Counted from the stretch's first letter, positions 33,274 to 43,360 are shown. The stretch is 64,000 nt of DNA from Odontocerum albicorne (GCA_949825065.1 OX463856.1:14569238-14633237); one strand, 5' to 3'. Program-made: numbers and translations. Notes: a model not told the origin generated them from the sequence alone.

Positions 33274-33798
33274 CAGTGCTTCCCAAAATGGGCAATACCG
33301 CCCCCTGGAACGATCCAGGGGGCGGTAGTAGCTTCGGGTGCAATTGGGGAGCGTTGAAATAAAATAAGAAGGTGGTGGAAGCATAAAGAAAGAAGATAAG
33401 ATACGATTTTTTCGAATAACCATTCGTACATGTTCCATCCGTTATATAAGTTCCGATCGTAGTAAAAAATAGAGCGTTGATTTAAAAAATATTTTTAAAT
33501 TTCAAGCTTCAATGTGTATTTATTTACAACATTTTTCTTTATTATGTTGTAAGACGTAGGTGGAATTAAAGATATGTATATAAAAGAGCGCAAATTATTA
33601 ACTTCAATGTGTCCTATTTACAACATTTTTCTTTATTATGTTGTAAGACGTAGGTAGAATTAAAGATATGTACATAAAAGAGCGCAAAATATTAACTGCG
33701 TCTTTCTGTTTGTTCGCTTTAAGAGTATATATTTCCAGAGGGCATGTTTTTTTTCTCTGGAAACGGGGTGGTAGACAAAATAAGTTTGGGAACCTCAA
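33274..33798. mobile_element. hAT-like MITE with 8-bp target duplication
   Basis: A 525-bp non-autonomous element flanked by ATTTATAC at 33266-33273 and 33799-33806, a perfect 8-bp duplication typical of hAT transposons. The left end CAGTGCTTCCCAAAATGGG and the right end, reversed GAGGTTCCCAAACTTATT, are imperfect inverted repeats. CCGCCCCCTGG and CTACCACCCCGTTTCC lie at equivalent positions just inside. A perfect 13-bp GC-rich hairpin occupies 33297-33326. Interior AT-rich DNA contains a 95-bp tandem duplication. Minus-strand frames at 33228-33431 and 33604-33888 show no transposase motifs. Confidence 0.88.
33507..33696 (+). repeat. Two tandem copies of a 95-bp unit, each with a hairpin
   Basis: Copies at 33507-33601 and 33602-33696 differ at a handful of positions. 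Each contains TTACAACAT, 11 bases, then ATGTTGTAA, a perfect 9-bp stem. The duplication is internal to the hAT-like MITE. Confidence 0.92.
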
Positions 33799-33904
33799 AT
33801 TTATACGAAATGGTGATTCAAATACATAGACTGACCTGGCAGAGAGACAAGAATTAGTCGAGGCTTCGAAAGCCCGAGGAATATGCACGAAATTCGCTGT
33901 TTGT

Positions 33905-34095
33905 ATGCGTGTAAGCTATACTACCGCACGTGAATAGGCAACAATACTCACACACGTCTAGTGCTTATGAGTGTCGCTACAAGATGAACTCTTTATCACA
34001 CCGGGGCAATTTTTACCGGGTGCTATCAATAATCGAACCCGAGATTCCCATGTGAAAGTCAAGCGTCTTATGAACTGAGCTATGGAGGCCGTCAG
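33905..34095 (-). mobile_element. SINE-3 copy with the best preserved tRNA-like head
   Basis: Reversed, the head reads CCTCCATAGCTCAGTTCATA, with an A box TAGCTCAGTTCA and a B box GGGTTCGATTATT about 40 bases later. Upstream in the body are CACCGGGGCAATTTTTACC, CACACGTCTAGTGC and CCGCACGTGAA, shared with other SINE-3 copies. The tRNA-like origin is therefore clearer here than in the other copies. The right edge abuts a foldback B arm. Confidence 0.75.
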
Positions 34096-34152
34096 GTCGT
34101 ATAACCTTACCGGTTTCAAGGCTTTGACCTCATCATCGGGGGAGCACAAATA
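34096..34152 (-). mobile_element. Foldback element B, arm fragment
   Basis: The reversed segment GTGCTCCCCCGATGATGAGG, TCAAAGCCTTGAAACCGG and TAAGGTTATAC matches the arm at 6726-6826. Here CTGATGA has become CCGATGA. It is joined directly to the SINE-3 head. Confidence 0.7.
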
Positions 34153-34164
34153 AGGCTATATGAT

Positions 34165-34790
34165 CTACATATTATACTATTTAGATTATCCGATAACACC
34201 ACATTTTAATGTAATGTAACATATATATGATACTTTTAAGATTCTCCGATACTAAAACATTTCTATTGTGATATACATATCATAGTATTAAGATTTTCCG
34301 ATAACACCACATTTCTAATGTAATTTACGTATGATACTTTTAAGATTTTCCGATAACACCATATTTCTAATGTAATCTACATATGATACTTTTAAGATTG
34401 TATTGTATTACACTTTCGTTGTATACAGTACAACCTGGCGGGCTTACTGCCATTTAGTAATCTCTTCCAACCAACCAGAAATATGTCAAAGAAGCCTTAA
34501 GTGAAAACCAGACTGAAATCCTTTTTTAAAAAATCTGGGTTCCAGCGGGATTCGAACCCGCCCCGTCCAGGTTGGGAAACAGGCATCTTACCAACTAAGC
34601 CACGAAGGTCGTCTGCCACAGATGCTACAAATATTTTCCGATAACATCACATTTCTAATGTGATCTACATATAATACTCTCCGATAACACCACATTTCTA
34701 ATGTAATCTACATATGATACTTTTAAGATTCTACGATATCACCACATTTCTAATGTGATTTACAAATAATACTCCGATAACACCACATTT
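34165..34790 (+). repeat. 52-bp tandem array, split by a SINE-1 insertion
   Basis: The unit CCGATAACACCACATTTCTA, ATGTAATCTACATATGATAC and TTTTAAGATTTT is repeated about four times at 34165-34395 and about three times at 34632-34790. Some units are shortened. The SINE-1 at 34400-34613 separates the two halves. Confidence 0.88.
34400..34613 (-). mobile_element. SINE-1, best preserved copy
   Basis: A tRNA-derived SINE of about 214 bp. Reversed, the head is GACGACCTTCGTGGCTTAGT with A box TGGCTTAGTTGG (plus-strand 34591-34602) and a perfect B box GGTTCGAATCC (34548-34558). The body follows, with TTTCAGTCTGGTTTTCACTT, then the tail GGTTGGTTGGAAGAGATTAC, GCAGTAAGCCCGCCAGGTTG, and an AATACAATA-type end. 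Intact boxes mean RNA polymerase III promoter function is possible. It sits inside a tandem array, which dates the array as older than the insertion. Confidence 0.92.
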
Positions 34791-35129
34791 CAATGGCTTA
34801 AAACGTATTCATCATAGTAGAACTTATTTTTATTCTGATCTATTCACAAAGCGATAATCCCAGCCAAGCTACAAAAACAAGTCTTCTGTATTAGATTTTA
34901 CTGCTGGATGCCAATTTTATAGGAAATGGACACCACCCCGTAAATGGTCTAGTAAATTTATTTTATGATGAACGCTAAAGTACGTGTAATGATATAGAAT
35001 TGAAGGTTGGATGCAACGATTTATTGGCCTGCATGCACTTGATATTTATTGCATTAATTAAATGCAGATCTTGTTATATACTGGTGTAGCGGTTAAACTC
35101 AATAGTTAAGCTGGGTTGAAAGAAAAATA

Positions 35130-35415
35130 TATCCTATTTATTTATTAAATACTCCATTGTATAACAATCTGGTGGATTAGGTGGTATTGTCTTTCAAGCA
35201 GACAAAAATAAATGAGGGTCGTTACGTGGTTGCAAAATATATTCAAATTATGAGTACATAATTTGTGCTAAATTCATGAACAATAAATAATAAATAATAA
35301 TAATAAAAGTGTGATGTCATTATAAAGTAATATAGGGGATGAAACACGTAACATCACTAACTTGAAATTACAAGTTATTTCAATCGGTTTTTAAAACTTA
35401 CGAATGGTGGTTTTT
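35130..35415 (-). mobile_element. LINE-B 3' end, decayed
   Basis: The reversed sequence gives FKNRLK, a stop in place of one residue, then VISS and the ORF stop, and TGTTACGTGTTTCATCCC after it, as in the copy at 14150-14530. The 3' tail is decayed (GACAATACCACCTAATCCAC in place of GCCTGGCAATAAGCCCGCC) and ends in TAAATAAATA. An (AATA)-rich insertion lies at about 35280-35305. Confidence 0.65.
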
Positions 35416-35749
35416 TTTAGGTTCTAGATCTTAACTCAATTTTTCTTGTCAATGGTATTATTTTTTTATATTAAATTAAGATGGTAACTGTTGCTTAAAC
35501 GGAGAGAGACAAAGCACGACGCTTTCCAGTGCTGTTCCGCATTTGTAAGTAAAAAAATAAGTATGTGCTTTTGTCAAAATGTATACTTAATTAAAACCAT
35601 TAAATAGTAAATATTTATCGAATGTATGTGTTTTTTTTGCTTAGAATAATAATAGATCAGAATTAAAACTGAACAAAATGATATTTCACTCTAATTTATT
35701 TTAAGTTTAATTATAGTTACATATTTTTTATTTGCATGAGCAGGCGACC

Positions 35750-35935
35750 TCTATAGTTTAGTTGGTAAGACACCTGCTTTCAAAGCCGGGGATTTCAAAT
35801 TCGATTCTAATAAGAACTCATTTTTTTAAATAGGGTCTCAGTCTGATTTTCACTTAAGGTCTCTTAAATATATTTTTAGTTGATTTGAAGAGATTGCTAC
35901 ACGGCAATAAGACCCGCCAGTTTAAACTTTATACA
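35750..35935 (+). mobile_element. SINE-1 copy, nearly full length
   Basis: The head GCGACCTCTATAGTTTAGTT has the A-box-like TAGTTTAGTTGG. The B box is decayed to AAATTCGATTC. The body has CAGTCTGATTTTCACTTAAG and the tail TTGAAGAGATTGCTACACGG, CAATAAGACCCGCCAG. Confidence 0.8.
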
Positions 35936-36346
35936 CAAAAGTATAAAATAAAACAATATGACGCCATATGGCCAGTTACATACTCTTGACAGGATCTTGG
36001 CCAGGATATTTTTCATCCTGTTGAGTGAAGAAAATTTAAACACATATATGTAACTAAGTATACTACAGCAGGGACCTCTCCCAGTCAACCAAAGACATCT
36101 GTCCAAAAAGCTATTGTCTTTCCTACACTTTTCTGTAGGTCTGAGACAACGGTTTCTTATAGGCGGCACGTTCGGAGTCTGGAAATGTTCTATCAGTATT
36201 TCCTTCATTGCATCTTTTGAATCCACTGATGTGATCAAGTCACAAATGTCTCGGTCCTGTAAAGCTTTAATTATGAACCTATAGATGATATGGTTATAGA
36301 GGGGAAATTGAGGTATATCGGACGTGTGATACCCATAAGTGATCAC
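35897..36346 (-). other. Unrecognised 149-codon open frame
   Basis: This is the longest non-repetitive open frame not explained by a known element. Its central part (DLITSVDSKDAMKEILIEHF, then PPIRNRCLRPTEKCRKDN) has protein-like composition. Its C-terminal 20 residues are read from a SINE-1 tail on the opposite strand, and its N-terminal 15 from antisense of the adjacent LINE. That makes a real gene unlikely. It may include an unidentified transposon fragment. Confidence 0.15.
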
Positions 36347-36690
36347 AGGCTCTTAAAAGTATCTTAAATAATGAGCAAGCGAAGGGCTGGTGGGCAGAGA
36401 AGTGCTATAAGAAAAATTCGTGAGAGTCGCTGACTTTGTGTGGGCCACCGGAAGACTAAGAGCTGGTGGCTCCGGATCGTGGAAAGTGGTATACTGTCGA
36501 GAGTGGATAGTGGAAAAAGCGAAGAGCTCTCTGTTGTATGCCTCAACAGCCAAACGTTTGAGAAATAGTCAGCATGCTACGAACATGCGTCAGGGCTACC
36601 AGGTGGCTCAGCAGGTTCCACATATCTGTGACATCTGCAAGAGTGAGTGTACGTTTAGGATCGGACTGTTTTCTCATAGAAGATAACATG
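36290..36690 (+). mobile_element. LINE ORF2 C-terminus with terminal zinc-finger-like motif
   Basis: The translation, across frame shifts, follows LRYIGRVIPISDHRLLKSIL (compare LRWxGHVxRMxDHRxPKQLL), NNEQAKGWWAEKCYKK, and ends PHICDICKSECTFRIGLFSH with RR. The ending fits the Cys-x2-Cys ... His zinc knuckle (CDICxxxCxSRIGLxSHxR) common in CR1/L2-like LINE proteins. Stop codons interrupt the middle. This family differs from LINE-A to LINE-D. Confidence 0.75.
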
Positions 36691-36699
36691 ATCGATGAA

Positions 36700-37377
36700 A
36701 AGGAGTAACTAGAGACTTACGTTGGAATGGCGAGGGGATTCTGGATAACGAGGTCCAGCAATGACTACGACGATGTGTTATAAGAATCCGATCATCTGAT
36801 TCAGATGTAAAAAAAGGTGCGCTGTAATGATAGAAAATTAATAAAACATTCCGTTGAATTTAAGTTCGCTGTGTATACGATGTGAATAGCTAAGATATCT
36901 TATATTTGCTTTCAGAAAATTATTATATCTTAAATATTTATATATGAGTTATTTTAAAAAAGATAACATTTGTTATACAGTTCCTCTAAATGTTTTCATA
37001 AGATAACCGCTGGCTTTAAAATGCATTTAGTATATCTTTATAATGTCGTTGGATTCAGTATTCGAGTTAAACTATTTAAATGTAAATAATTTACAAGAAT
37101 ACTCGGGAAACATGTATGACATTGAAGATTTTGATCAATAATTCTTATCGATTTTCTCGTCATTGGCTTGATATTACGTTAAAACTTAATGTTTATTATT
37201 TATTGACAGTTTTCCTATCTGAGTCAAGGAGGCTTGTTAATTCTTAAAAACAAATAAGTATAGAAGAAATATGTATATAATATAGATATGCTTTTAAAAT
37301 TGATAAAATATATGTATAATTTATAACATACTCATGTTATAGCTACATAATATGTTTCTTTTTTATACATATACACA
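36700..37377. other. AT-rich stretch without a recognisable gene
   Basis: No motif or repeat family is seen beyond ordinary AT-rich DNA. Confidence 0.4.
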
Positions 37378-38060
37378 AACATACCATCACGCCTTGTCCT
37401 TTGTGGGGTAGGCATAGAGAACAGAACTCCAAACTTTTTTATACGGTCACATAAATTTTGCTTCCGCCACATTTATATATCTCGTCATGCACATTTTTTT
37501 ATTATTTGTACTTCACACTTAACTTTCTATTAAAATCTGGTCCATTTAATTAAGTCACGTTTTCCTCGGTCTACCTCTTATATGCACGTGTTTTACTTCT
37601 GACTTGTATACTCGCTTAGACATTCTTTTTACATGTCCAAACCATATTTAAGTATCTCAGTAATATCTCGTGTAATTTTATTCTGTGTTAAACCTTTCTT
37701 CCTCTTTCTCTTAGTTAAAACATCCATTTTATTTAAAACATCCATTGTTAAAACATCCATTTCCTCTTCCTCTTAGTTAAAACATCATATCACAAGCCTT
37801 TCTTCCTCTTAGTTAAAACATCCATTTTATCTATGAAAACATCTCTGATTTCTTCGTTTCGCCTTCATTAATATGTTACATTGTCAGTCAATTGTTTTTC
37901 TATTGCACGCATCTCTAAAGCATTAATCTTAGTTTAATTTTTTTACTGCCAAATCCAAGTTTCAATACCATACGTCAAAGAGGGCATCGACATACTCGAA
38001 GCATTCTAATTTTTGTTACGTTTTGTATAGCGCACTTGTCGTATATTACATGTTATTAAT
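37378..38060 (-). mobile_element. LINE-A fragment, long but heavily rearranged
   Basis: Reversed, it runs from a YGIETWIW-like region (CGTATGGTATTGAAACTTGG near 37960) through WFGHVKRM-like (TTTGGACATGTAAAAAGAAT at 37625-37645) to the 3' tail (GTAGGCATAGAGAACAG and CATCACGCC). A local shuffle of TTAGTTAAAACATCCATTTT repeats at 37695-37830 about four times, a small expansion within the dead copy. Confidence 0.65.
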
Positions 38061-38929
38061 ACTGTTGATAATTGACCCTATTTTATGAAAATCAAATTGA
38101 AATAATTAAAGACTAAACATATAAAAGGAAAGTATTGACAAGGTTACCTCTTGATATAAATATAGAAATGACCTTCATAAAGAAACGAAAAGCTTTTGAA
38201 ATTTGAAGCAATCAAAAAATTCTGAGTATCTCATGGCTTAACAAAGTCTTTGATGATGACATCTTGAAACGAATGAACCAACATAAGGAAAAGTTAGAAA
38301 AATATAAGATCCTTCAATTGATTGAATGATTTGTTCAAGTTGTCGTATTTTATTCAAAATTAAGATAGCTGTGATGATCAGAAATTATTAAACACTAGTT
38401 CTTTATCTTTTTACTAAATTACAGTGACAGCTGTTTCATCATACAGTTTGACAAGGCCTACGTATACTTAAACATCTGTCATTAATTAAATAAATATATA
38501 TACTATTCGAAGCGATTAATTTGATTTTATATTATATATTTATTTGAAATTAAAATAAATGCGTTATTAATTATAAAATATTCATCGTATTCTTTGCTAA
38601 GAGACAATAAATAAATTATTATTATATAAATATTCATGTATTTTAATTCATATTGTTAACATGTTGAAATTTTGTTTGTTTATTAACATTGTACGACATT
38701 GACAATTAGGAATAATTTAATTGATAAGAGTACGTAATACACAGAAGTGATACATTATGTTTAAAACATCTACAATTATGTTCAAATCATATTTTAATTT
38801 TGGCTTTTCAGTTTATGATACCTTTAGATATAAAATAATGAGTAATACTAGCAATGTGGCTTTGGCAAATGTATTTTTGCTCGAATTTTAATTTTATTTG
38901 GATTTACCAAATACTCAATACATCAGCCT
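38061..38929. other. AT-rich stretch without a recognisable gene
   Basis: Nothing identifiable is present. The composition is very AT-rich with TATAAATATTCAT-like words at 38570-38640. Confidence 0.4.
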
Positions 38930-39060
38930 TAAGTTCACATTCATCCCTTATCGCAATACCTTTGTTGTCCTTTAAATGCTCGTTCGTCCCTAGTGCCCTA
39001 GCTACCTCGACATGGTTTACTTTATCAATGCAAGTTTAGTTTGATTCACAACATGATCGA
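38930..39060 (-). mobile_element. LINE-A fragment
   Basis: CATCAGCCTTAAGTTCACAT and TCATCCCTTATCGCAATACC, reversed, encode the RDECELKADV-like segment seen at 48225-48270. A 61-codon plus-strand frame over it is antisense. Confidence 0.55.
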
Positions 39061-39144
39061 CTTCATCAATGCAACCATAGATTAATTCACGATATAAACG
39101 ATTTTAACAACGTCAGCTTAATTTTGTTTGTACACATGATAAAA

Positions 39145-39945
39145 ATAGCACTGACGGGCTTATGGCTATACAAAAATTTATTTTAATGAACCAGCTCATC
39201 TTGGATACATTAAACCGTTAAATTAAAAAAAACGACTTTATGAAAAAAAACAATGTATTTATATATTTGTTTAAATTTAAGCAAATGACTGTCAATAATG
39301 ATAGTATTAGATTCTCTATCAATAATGGTAGTATTAGAGGAATGGATTTCGTTCAAGTATAAGAAAGGGAATTAATGGATAATAAGAATGAAACAATATT
39401 CTAGGTGACGTAATATATTTTCAATTCTCTGTTGAACGTAAATAAAGATGGTGCACGTCTGATGAATCTTGGAAGTTCGTTCTACACTCGTGCCGAGTGG
39501 ACCGCAATTGAGAATGAGTAAAATGCGGTGTGATATATTTTATTGTATTACACTTTCGTTACATACAGTACAACTTTTCGGAGTTATTTCTACGTGAAAA
39601 GCTCATCCAACCAACCAGAAAGATTAGTTCAAAAGGTATTAGATGAAAACCAGAAAAAATATTTTTTTAAAAGTGTGAGTTCTAACGGGGATCGAACTCG
39701 CAACCTTCGGGTTGTAAAACAAGCATCTTACGTCTTACGTAAAGGAGTGTGTCATCGCCTGATCGAAGGGAACGTCCATGTTCGGGAAGAAACATATTTT
39801 TTTTTATGGAGACCCAAAGGAGAATTCGGGTTGTTAAGCACGCAAGATAATGTTGACAGAATATGAAAATTCCTTCGCTGCCTGATTTTAAGCCATTGAA
39901 GTTTATTTCGAAACTCTGACAAGTGATAATACTTCATTAGAATGC
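39145..39945 (-). mobile_element. LINE-B ORF2 C-terminus and 3' end, split by SINE-1
   Basis: On the minus strand LQWLKIRQRRNFHILSTLSC, NNPNSPL, LPEHGRSLRSGDDTLLY lies right of the SINE. AFYSFSIAVHSARVxNELPR, then FIRRAPSLFTFNRELK lies left of it. Together they give the usual CR1/Jockey-like C-terminus. The sister copy at 28435-28985 is collinear and lacks the SINE. The 3' UTR ends at 39145-39200 with the CTGACGGGCTTATGGC tail shared with SINE-1. Confidence 0.78.
39541..39735 (-). mobile_element. SINE-1 inserted in LINE-B
   Basis: Reversed, the head has CGCAACCTTCGGGTTG on the plus strand with a B box as GGGATCGAACTCG. The tail at the left reads TTATTGTATTACACTTTCGT then ACATACAGTACAAC. It interrupts homology to 28435-28985, so it is younger than that LINE copy. 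The A-box region is truncated. Confidence 0.8.
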
Positions 39946-41029
39946 GAATGGGTTAGAGCATCTTCCACTTATCCAACAACTCCTTGCTGGTATCCAAATT
40001 ACAATACATACGAGTACGTCACTATAATCAAATAATGGAATTAATTCAACTTATTGAAATTCTGTCTATTTATTAACATTGTACAAAACTGACAATTAGG
40101 AACAATATAAGCGTAAAATATTATGAAAGCAGTATTCGACTTAAAATTGGCTGAAAGTTACGCATCTTATTAAGAGAATGTAGACAAGCAAAGATCTTGC
40201 GGCATATTTCAGAACCACGATTACGCCATGTGAAGCGTACTTCTATTAACGACATATAAAATTAATTTTATGAAGGCAACCTTAGAGCAATATAAATCAC
40301 GGTCGACTTTATCAAGGCACGCTTAGTTCAATGAAAGCACTTAAATTATTTTTAACTCAATTTGAAAAAGAAATGTTAATATCAGACCCCGGTGTCCAAA
40401 TTGTGTATCCCCTTTGAATTAATTCAATTTGTGAGTATTATACGATCCTTTATTTATCCCTCTTCATATATTATGAACAGATAGATGTAAGTATCTGGTT
40501 TTCAATATCACTATCGGTTGTAATGGGTGCCTAAAAGTTCTGCCTAATCGAAAACTAGTGTAAGAAATGAAATAAACTGTACTTATTGACAAAATATAAA
40601 TACCATTTAGATGGATTAATGGATTTATTCGTAACAACGTACTTGGATGTTTTTAAATAGATAGAGTATAGTGGTTTACTCCATTTTGATTTTATTCAAA
40701 TATTAAAGGTTCTATTTGAAAAGGAAATGGTGTAGGTGTTTATAAGTAGATATTTTCGAATTGTAGATTTCACTTTATTTATCAAAGCACTCTTCTGCCT
40801 AACAAGGCGTATGCCCGTCCTTAGATAGGTAGTTTATATGAAACAAGGAATAAATAAAAAAAAATGGTTGTATTATATTTTCTAAGAAGATAAAGTGGAA
40901 ATACAAAAACAGATGATGATGACAGGCTATCCCTCGTGATCGAGTATAACTGTCAACCTCCTGTGGATGGAATATGCCTGTGCTTATATCGGTTTATTGT
41001 GTATAAACTCCTTTCCTTTGGCAGAGTTT
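39946..41029. other. AT-rich stretch without a recognisable gene
   Basis: No family motif is seen. A GC-richer patch at 40915-40985 (GGCTATCCCTCGTGATCGAG, CAACCTCCTGTGGATGG) precedes the SINE-2 copy and has no partner that I can find in the window. Confidence 0.4.
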
Positions 41030-41200
41030 TTATACAAAGCGCTATAAGAATTTTATGATAAGCAGTATATAAGTTACAGAAAAACTAAAAAAAAAACTAA
41101 GAAAGAGTAAAACCAGTCTGCAAGTGAATCCACCAGGAATTGAACCTGAGGTGCCCTCTACCGTGACGCCAATGCTAATCGCAAGATCTCGACCACCAAT
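41030..41200 (-). mobile_element. SINE-2 copy, near complete
   Basis: Reversed, the head is GGTGGTCGAGATCTTGCGAT, the B box GGTTCAATTCC is well preserved, and the body ends GTTTTTCTGTAACTTATATA, CTGCTTATCATAAAATTCTT, ATAGCGC. It matches 31195-31350. The tail here has TATATAA with no insertion, useful for comparison with 61904. A 62-codon minus-strand frame on it is not a gene. Confidence 0.78.
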
Positions 41201-41220
41201 GAAAACTAAACAGTTATTAT

Positions 41221-41300
41221 TTTTTGTCATCGCCCTGAGGATGAAACTGCAACACGTTCGAAACGTCTGCTATTATCTAAGGTTAACTCAACACAGCAAA
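41221..41300 (+). mobile_element. Foldback element A, single arm
   Basis: GTCATCGCCCTGAGGATGAA, ACTGCAACACGTTCGAAACG, TC and GGTTAACTCAACACAGC are one arm of the family. CTGAGGA and GAAAC are intact. It directly follows the SINE-2 head. Confidence 0.75.
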
Positions 41301-42352
41301 ACTCAAAAAAATATTATAAATTAATTAAAAACTGAAATTAATTTTAATAAAAAAATGTAACAAGTACTATAAGTTATTTGTGAAACATCTGGAATTTTTT
41401 AAGAGATAAATAAATGATTCTCAAATTAAGACAAGAAACGTTGTCTTACATAGCTATAATATAACAAGCTTTGTGTAATACGTCCAAATAAATTGTTGTC
41501 TTCCTGTCAATGCCCAAATATTTACACAGCCCCCCCGTTGTTTTCCATTTCATTAGGCAAATATCTGACATTTCCATTCTCAGAAATGTAAACGGGCAAT
41601 TAATTATATTCTTTTAAAATAACTTCTACCAATGAATATATTTCATTTTGACAAATTTCGGAATTATTATGTTGCCGGTTGAATATGATATTATGAAGAC
41701 GTAATATGAAAATATACAGTTTTAGGTTACCAGATAATAAATTGGAATTATATATTTAAAAAAGAAACTCATTAATATTATGTATGGATATATAACAATA
41801 TTTAGTCAGTAATTATCAAAAAAATATTTCTTCGAAACTTGTAGAAGGATATTACGAATTTCATGGACAACAAGGCGAATTGACGCCTCCATTCTCGAAC
41901 GATTTAAAAAAAAAAGTATTATTTGAATACCCCGGCTATGGAGAAGACGATTTGAAATAATGATATAATTATTGACTGATTATGTAACTACGGTCTGAAT
42001 TATTTAACCAAGAAAGATTTAACGCATGGTCAGATATGAAACCTAATGGCAGTAAAAAAAATTACATACTTAAAAAATTGTGAAATATTTCGCAAAGGAT
42101 TACAAAATCTTCTTCATCCAAATATCAAATTCTTTTTTAGAAATAAGCTATAAGGCAAGAATTTTTAATTATATTTTTGGATTTTTTTTCCAGCTGTTTA
42201 GCTTCTATCTTGCAGATCACTTTTATAAATTGATTGGTTAGTAAACCGTTTCAGACTATGTTTTATCAGAATTTTTGTTTTATACGTCTTATAATTTTTT
42301 TTACATAAATCTTAAAAATACTTTATTAAATTGTCACCGAAAAGGCAGGAGC
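41301..42352. other. AT-rich stretch without a recognisable gene
   Basis: No repeat or motif is recognised. A C7 run at 41531-41537 (ACAGCCCCCCCGTTG) stands out only by composition. Confidence 0.4.
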
Positions 42353-42682
42353 AAATTGAACCTGATGATTGCCTAGGAACTTGGATTATCTTTCAATAGA
42401 ATCTTTAGATTTGGTGTGTTATTAATGTGAGCTTGCTGAAATGAAATTGCTATGTTCACATTAAATTGAACCTGATGATTGCCTAGGAACTTGGATCATC
42501 TTTCAACAGAATCTTTAGATTTGGTGTGTTACTAATGTGAGCTTGCCGAAATGAAATTGCTATGTTCACATTAAATTGAACCTGATGATTGTCTAGGAAC
42601 CTGGATCATTTTTCAACAGAATCTTTAGATTTGGTGTGTTACTAATGTGAGCTTGCTGAAATGAAATTGCTATGTTCACATT
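42353..42682 (+). repeat. Three tandem copies of a 110-bp unit
   Basis: Units start at 42353, 42463 and 42573. Each carries AAATTGAACCTGATGATTGC, CTAGGAACTTGGAT(C/T)ATCTT, ATCTTTAGATTTGGTGTGTT and GAAATGAAATTGCTATGTTC. Only a few substitutions separate them, so the expansion is fairly recent. No ORF is maintained. Confidence 0.95.
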
Positions 42683-42834
42683 CAATTGATTAAGTGGTAT
42701 TATTTATCCAAAGAATGGGCTTCTTGCAGACAAATTGTATCAAATAGCAAATCAATTAATGTTATATTCTAAAGTAGGACTTGTTTAAATATCTTAGCTT
42801 TCAATTCAAATATATTGGCTTAATTATTGTAACA

Positions 42835-43360
42835 AATGAGAAGGTACTCCAGGACGTAAAAAATAGAATAAAAATTAGGGAAAACGGATAGAGAAATGAC
42901 GGGGGTTATATGTGACCGAAATCTAGCAATAAAGCTTAAAATCAATATCTACAACACAGTGATCAGGCTCACTATACAACATGGAGCCGAGTGTTTGGCG
43001 AAAAATAAAAAAGAGGAACAATTGATTCATGTCGCGGAGAAGCGTATGCTTTGAGGTATACTAGATTGAATAATATCCTAAATTAACGAATTAGTAACGC
43101 CAATAGTAGATAAAGCCAGGGAAGCACGACTATGTTAGTATGTACACGTGAAATGGCAGGATAAAGTATCTATGCTAAAGACAGTCTTGAATTGGGAACG
43201 CCCAAATAGATGCAGAGGGAGACCCAAGAAGGGCCTATATAAAAAAGTGGATAAGGACTTGACAAAGCTCGGACTACATCAGAATGATTGATGAAATCAA
43301 GAGAGATGAAGCTAGTAGCCAACCCCAAATGAATGGGATAAGGCAAGGGAAAAGAAGAAA
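42835..43360 (+). mobile_element. RTE-like LINE C-terminal fragment
   Basis: Translation across frame breaks gives REMTGVICDRNLAIKLKINI, YNTVIRLTIQHGAECL, HVAEKRML, HVKWQDKVSMLKTVLNWERP and RCRGRPKKG. The order matches the RTE-like copy at 25493-26076 (TGVLxxxxxxxKLKGKVY, RPALLYGSECW, AEMRMLRW, RGRPKNSW). The two copies differ enough to be separate old insertions or subfamilies. Stops throughout. Confidence 0.75.

Noticed and set aside
34540..34613. Possible tRNA gene with perfect A and B boxes
   Set aside because: It continues into a SINE body and tail and has many diverged copies in the window. The head lacks a complete cloverleaf with paired acceptor ends.
36353..36553. Overlapping 60-66 codon minus-strand frames
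   Set aside because: They are antisense to the LINE fragment with the terminal zinc-finger-like motif.
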